Positions 5,462 through 6,474 of a DNA stretch of 6,474 nucleotides are shown here, one piece after another. The notes below the pieces were generated by a model. It was not told the DNA's origin. It ran no database searches and saw nothing but the letters and a program-made list of their open reading frames with translations. Every line of letters begins with the position of its first letter. The first letter of the stretch is position 1. The DNA comes from Clostridiaceae bacterium (GTDB lineage Bacteria > Bacillota_A > Clostridia > Acetivibrionales > Acetivibrionaceae): contig JAAZCB010001375.1 of assembly GCA_012513545.1 (NCBI GenBank), forward strand, positions 1 through 6,474, in the 5' to 3' direction. Both the position numbers and the translations under genes were made by a program.

Positions 5462-6474
5462 GTGGTAGCAAAAAAGCAGGGATTTAATCCATATCTTCCA
5501 TCATGGGAGTATATACCGGATGGAGAACCGTATGTATTTAACAACAGAGTATATGTATATGGATCACATGACCGTTTTAACGGGCATGCTTATTGTTTGA
5601 ATGATTATGTATGCTGGTCGGCGCCTGTTGATGATTTGGCTGACTGGCAGTATGAAGGTGTGATTTATAGTAAAACAGACGATCCTTTAAATAATGACGG
5701 CAGCATGTGTCTTTATGCTCCCGATATAACGGTAGGACCGGACGGCTTATATTATTTGTATTACGTTCTTGATAAGGTATCAGTTGTGTCGGTAGCTGTC
5801 TGTGACAAACCGGCAGGAAAATTCAAATTTTACGGATATGTGCATTATCCTGACGGAACACGCCTTGGGGAAAGAGAGGAGGATCAACCTCAGTTTGATC
5901 CTGGAGTGCTGACAGAAGGGGAAAAAACATATTTATATACCGGATTTTGTCAAGTTGGTGATAAAACAAGAAAAGGTGCCATGGCAACTGTGCTTGGGCC
6001 TGATATGCTTACTATCCTGGAAGAACCCGTATTTATTGTACCAAGCGAACCTTACAGTGAAGGCAGCGGTTACGAAGGACATGAGTTTTTTGAGGCTCCA
6101 TCCATTAGAAAAAAAGGGGATAGCTATTATTTTATCTATTCCTCAATTGTCATGCATGAACTTTGTTATGCTACCAGTCAATTTCCGACAAAAGGTTTTA
6201 AATACCAGGGGGTTATTGTAAGCAACAACGATCTTCATATTGATACTTACAAGCCCGCGAACAAGCCTATGTATTACGGGGGCAATAATCATGGCAGTAT
6301 TGTCGAAATTAAAGAGGATTGGTATATTTTTTACCATAGGCATACCAATGGAACAAATTTCAGTCGACAGGGCTGTATTGAAAAGATCAAATTCCTTGAG
6401 GACGGCGCCATTCCTCAGGTGGAGATGACATCCTGCGGTTCCAATGGCGGAGCGCTCATAGGGCGAGGAGAGTA
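5462..6474 (+). CDS. GH43 glycosidase (xylosidase or arabinofuranosidase type), 3' end outside the window
   Basis: This is a glycoside hydrolase family 43 enzyme, an inverting five-bladed beta-propeller that usually removes xylose or arabinose from arabinoxylan fragments. From GTG 5462 there are 337 codons with no stop. The opening NPYLPSWEYIPDGEPYVF carries the likely general base D20. LYAPDITVGPDG gives the pKa-modulating D88, and GHEFFEAPSI gives the general acid E211. Late signatures are GGNNHGSIVE, FYHRHTN and SRQG. All three catalytic acids are present. There is no signal peptide, so the enzyme is cytoplasmic like its GH39 neighbour. The spacing of 48 bases from the GH39 stop, without a terminator, indicates one operon. 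The frame stops only because the window ends (last bases TA). Relatives with this opening carry a further C-terminal beta-sandwich, so more than 100 residues are probably missing. The exact specificity cannot be read from the sequence. Because there is no in-frame ATG at the start, this gene is easily missed. Confidence 0.9.
   Translation, partial: MVAKKQGFNPYLPSWEYIPDGEPYVFNNRVYVYGSHDRFNGHAYCLNDYVCWSAPVDDLADWQYEGVIYSKTDDPLNNDGSMCLYAPDITVGPDGLYYLYYVLDKVSVVSVAVCDKPAGKFKFYGYVHYPDGTRLGEREEDQPQFDPGVLTEGEKTYLYTGFCQVGDKTRKGAMATVLGPDMLTILEEPVFIVPSEPYSEGSGYEGHEFFEAPSIRKKGDSYYFIYSSIVMHELCYATSQFPTKGFKYQGVIVSNNDLHIDTYKPANKPMYYGGNNHGSIVEIKEDWYIFYHRHTNGTNFSRQGCIEKIKFLEDGAIPQVEMTSCGSNGGALIGRGE

Noticed and set aside
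5955..6428. Short open frames on both strands within this stretch
   Set aside because: They lie in other frames of the GH43 gene, have no ribosome sites and show no protein-like motifs, whereas the GH43 frame is open across the whole stretch with catalytic motifs.

Overview
This looks like a carbohydrate-utilisation region from an AT-rich, low-GC Gram-positive bacterium, most likely a plant-polymer-degrading clostridium. The grounds are AT-rich codon use, strong AAGGAGG ribosome binding sites, several GTG starts, a YesM/YesN-type two-component pair and cytoplasmic GH39/GH43 glycosidases. I cannot name the species from sequence alone. All genes read on the + strand.

Layout. At 15-299 is a small cysteine-rich protein (DUF6171-like), probably unrelated to what follows. 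A long AT-rich inverted repeat (300-348) follows its stop codon and reaches the -10 element of a probable promoter for the next gene. At 389-2203 is a YesM-type sensor histidine kinase: membrane segment, large extracytoplasmic sensing domain, second membrane segment, HAMP, His kinase and ATPase. Its last 23 bases overlap a GTG-started response regulator at 2181-3704 (receiver domain plus C-terminal AraC-type DNA-binding domain). A 200-base intergenic region (3705-3904) follows. It holds a good promoter whose -10 lies inside a perfect 8+7+8 palindrome, several other stem-loops and a strong ribosome binding site.

The glycosidase operon starts at 3905. First comes a GH39 beta-xylosidase whose reading frame is full length for the family (502 codons, 3905-5413) but is interrupted at codon 384 by a single in-frame TAG (5054-5056). 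Both catalytic glutamates (E160, E277) lie before the stop, and the C-terminal beta-sandwich lies after it. After 48 bases comes a GH43 glycosidase from a GTG start at 5462, still open at the right edge of the window.

How the parts work together (inference): the kinase senses an extracellular sugar, probably a xylan or arabinoxylan fragment. It phosphorylates the regulator, which switches on the adjacent GH39-GH43 operon. These enzymes lack signal peptides, so they would hydrolyse imported oligosaccharides in the cytoplasm. No sugar transporter lies in this window. The most notable item is the in-frame amber codon in GH39, which is a recent nonsense mutation, a sequencing error or a read-through site. 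I see no mobile element, CRISPR array, tRNA or rRNA, and nothing that amounts to a clearly new system.
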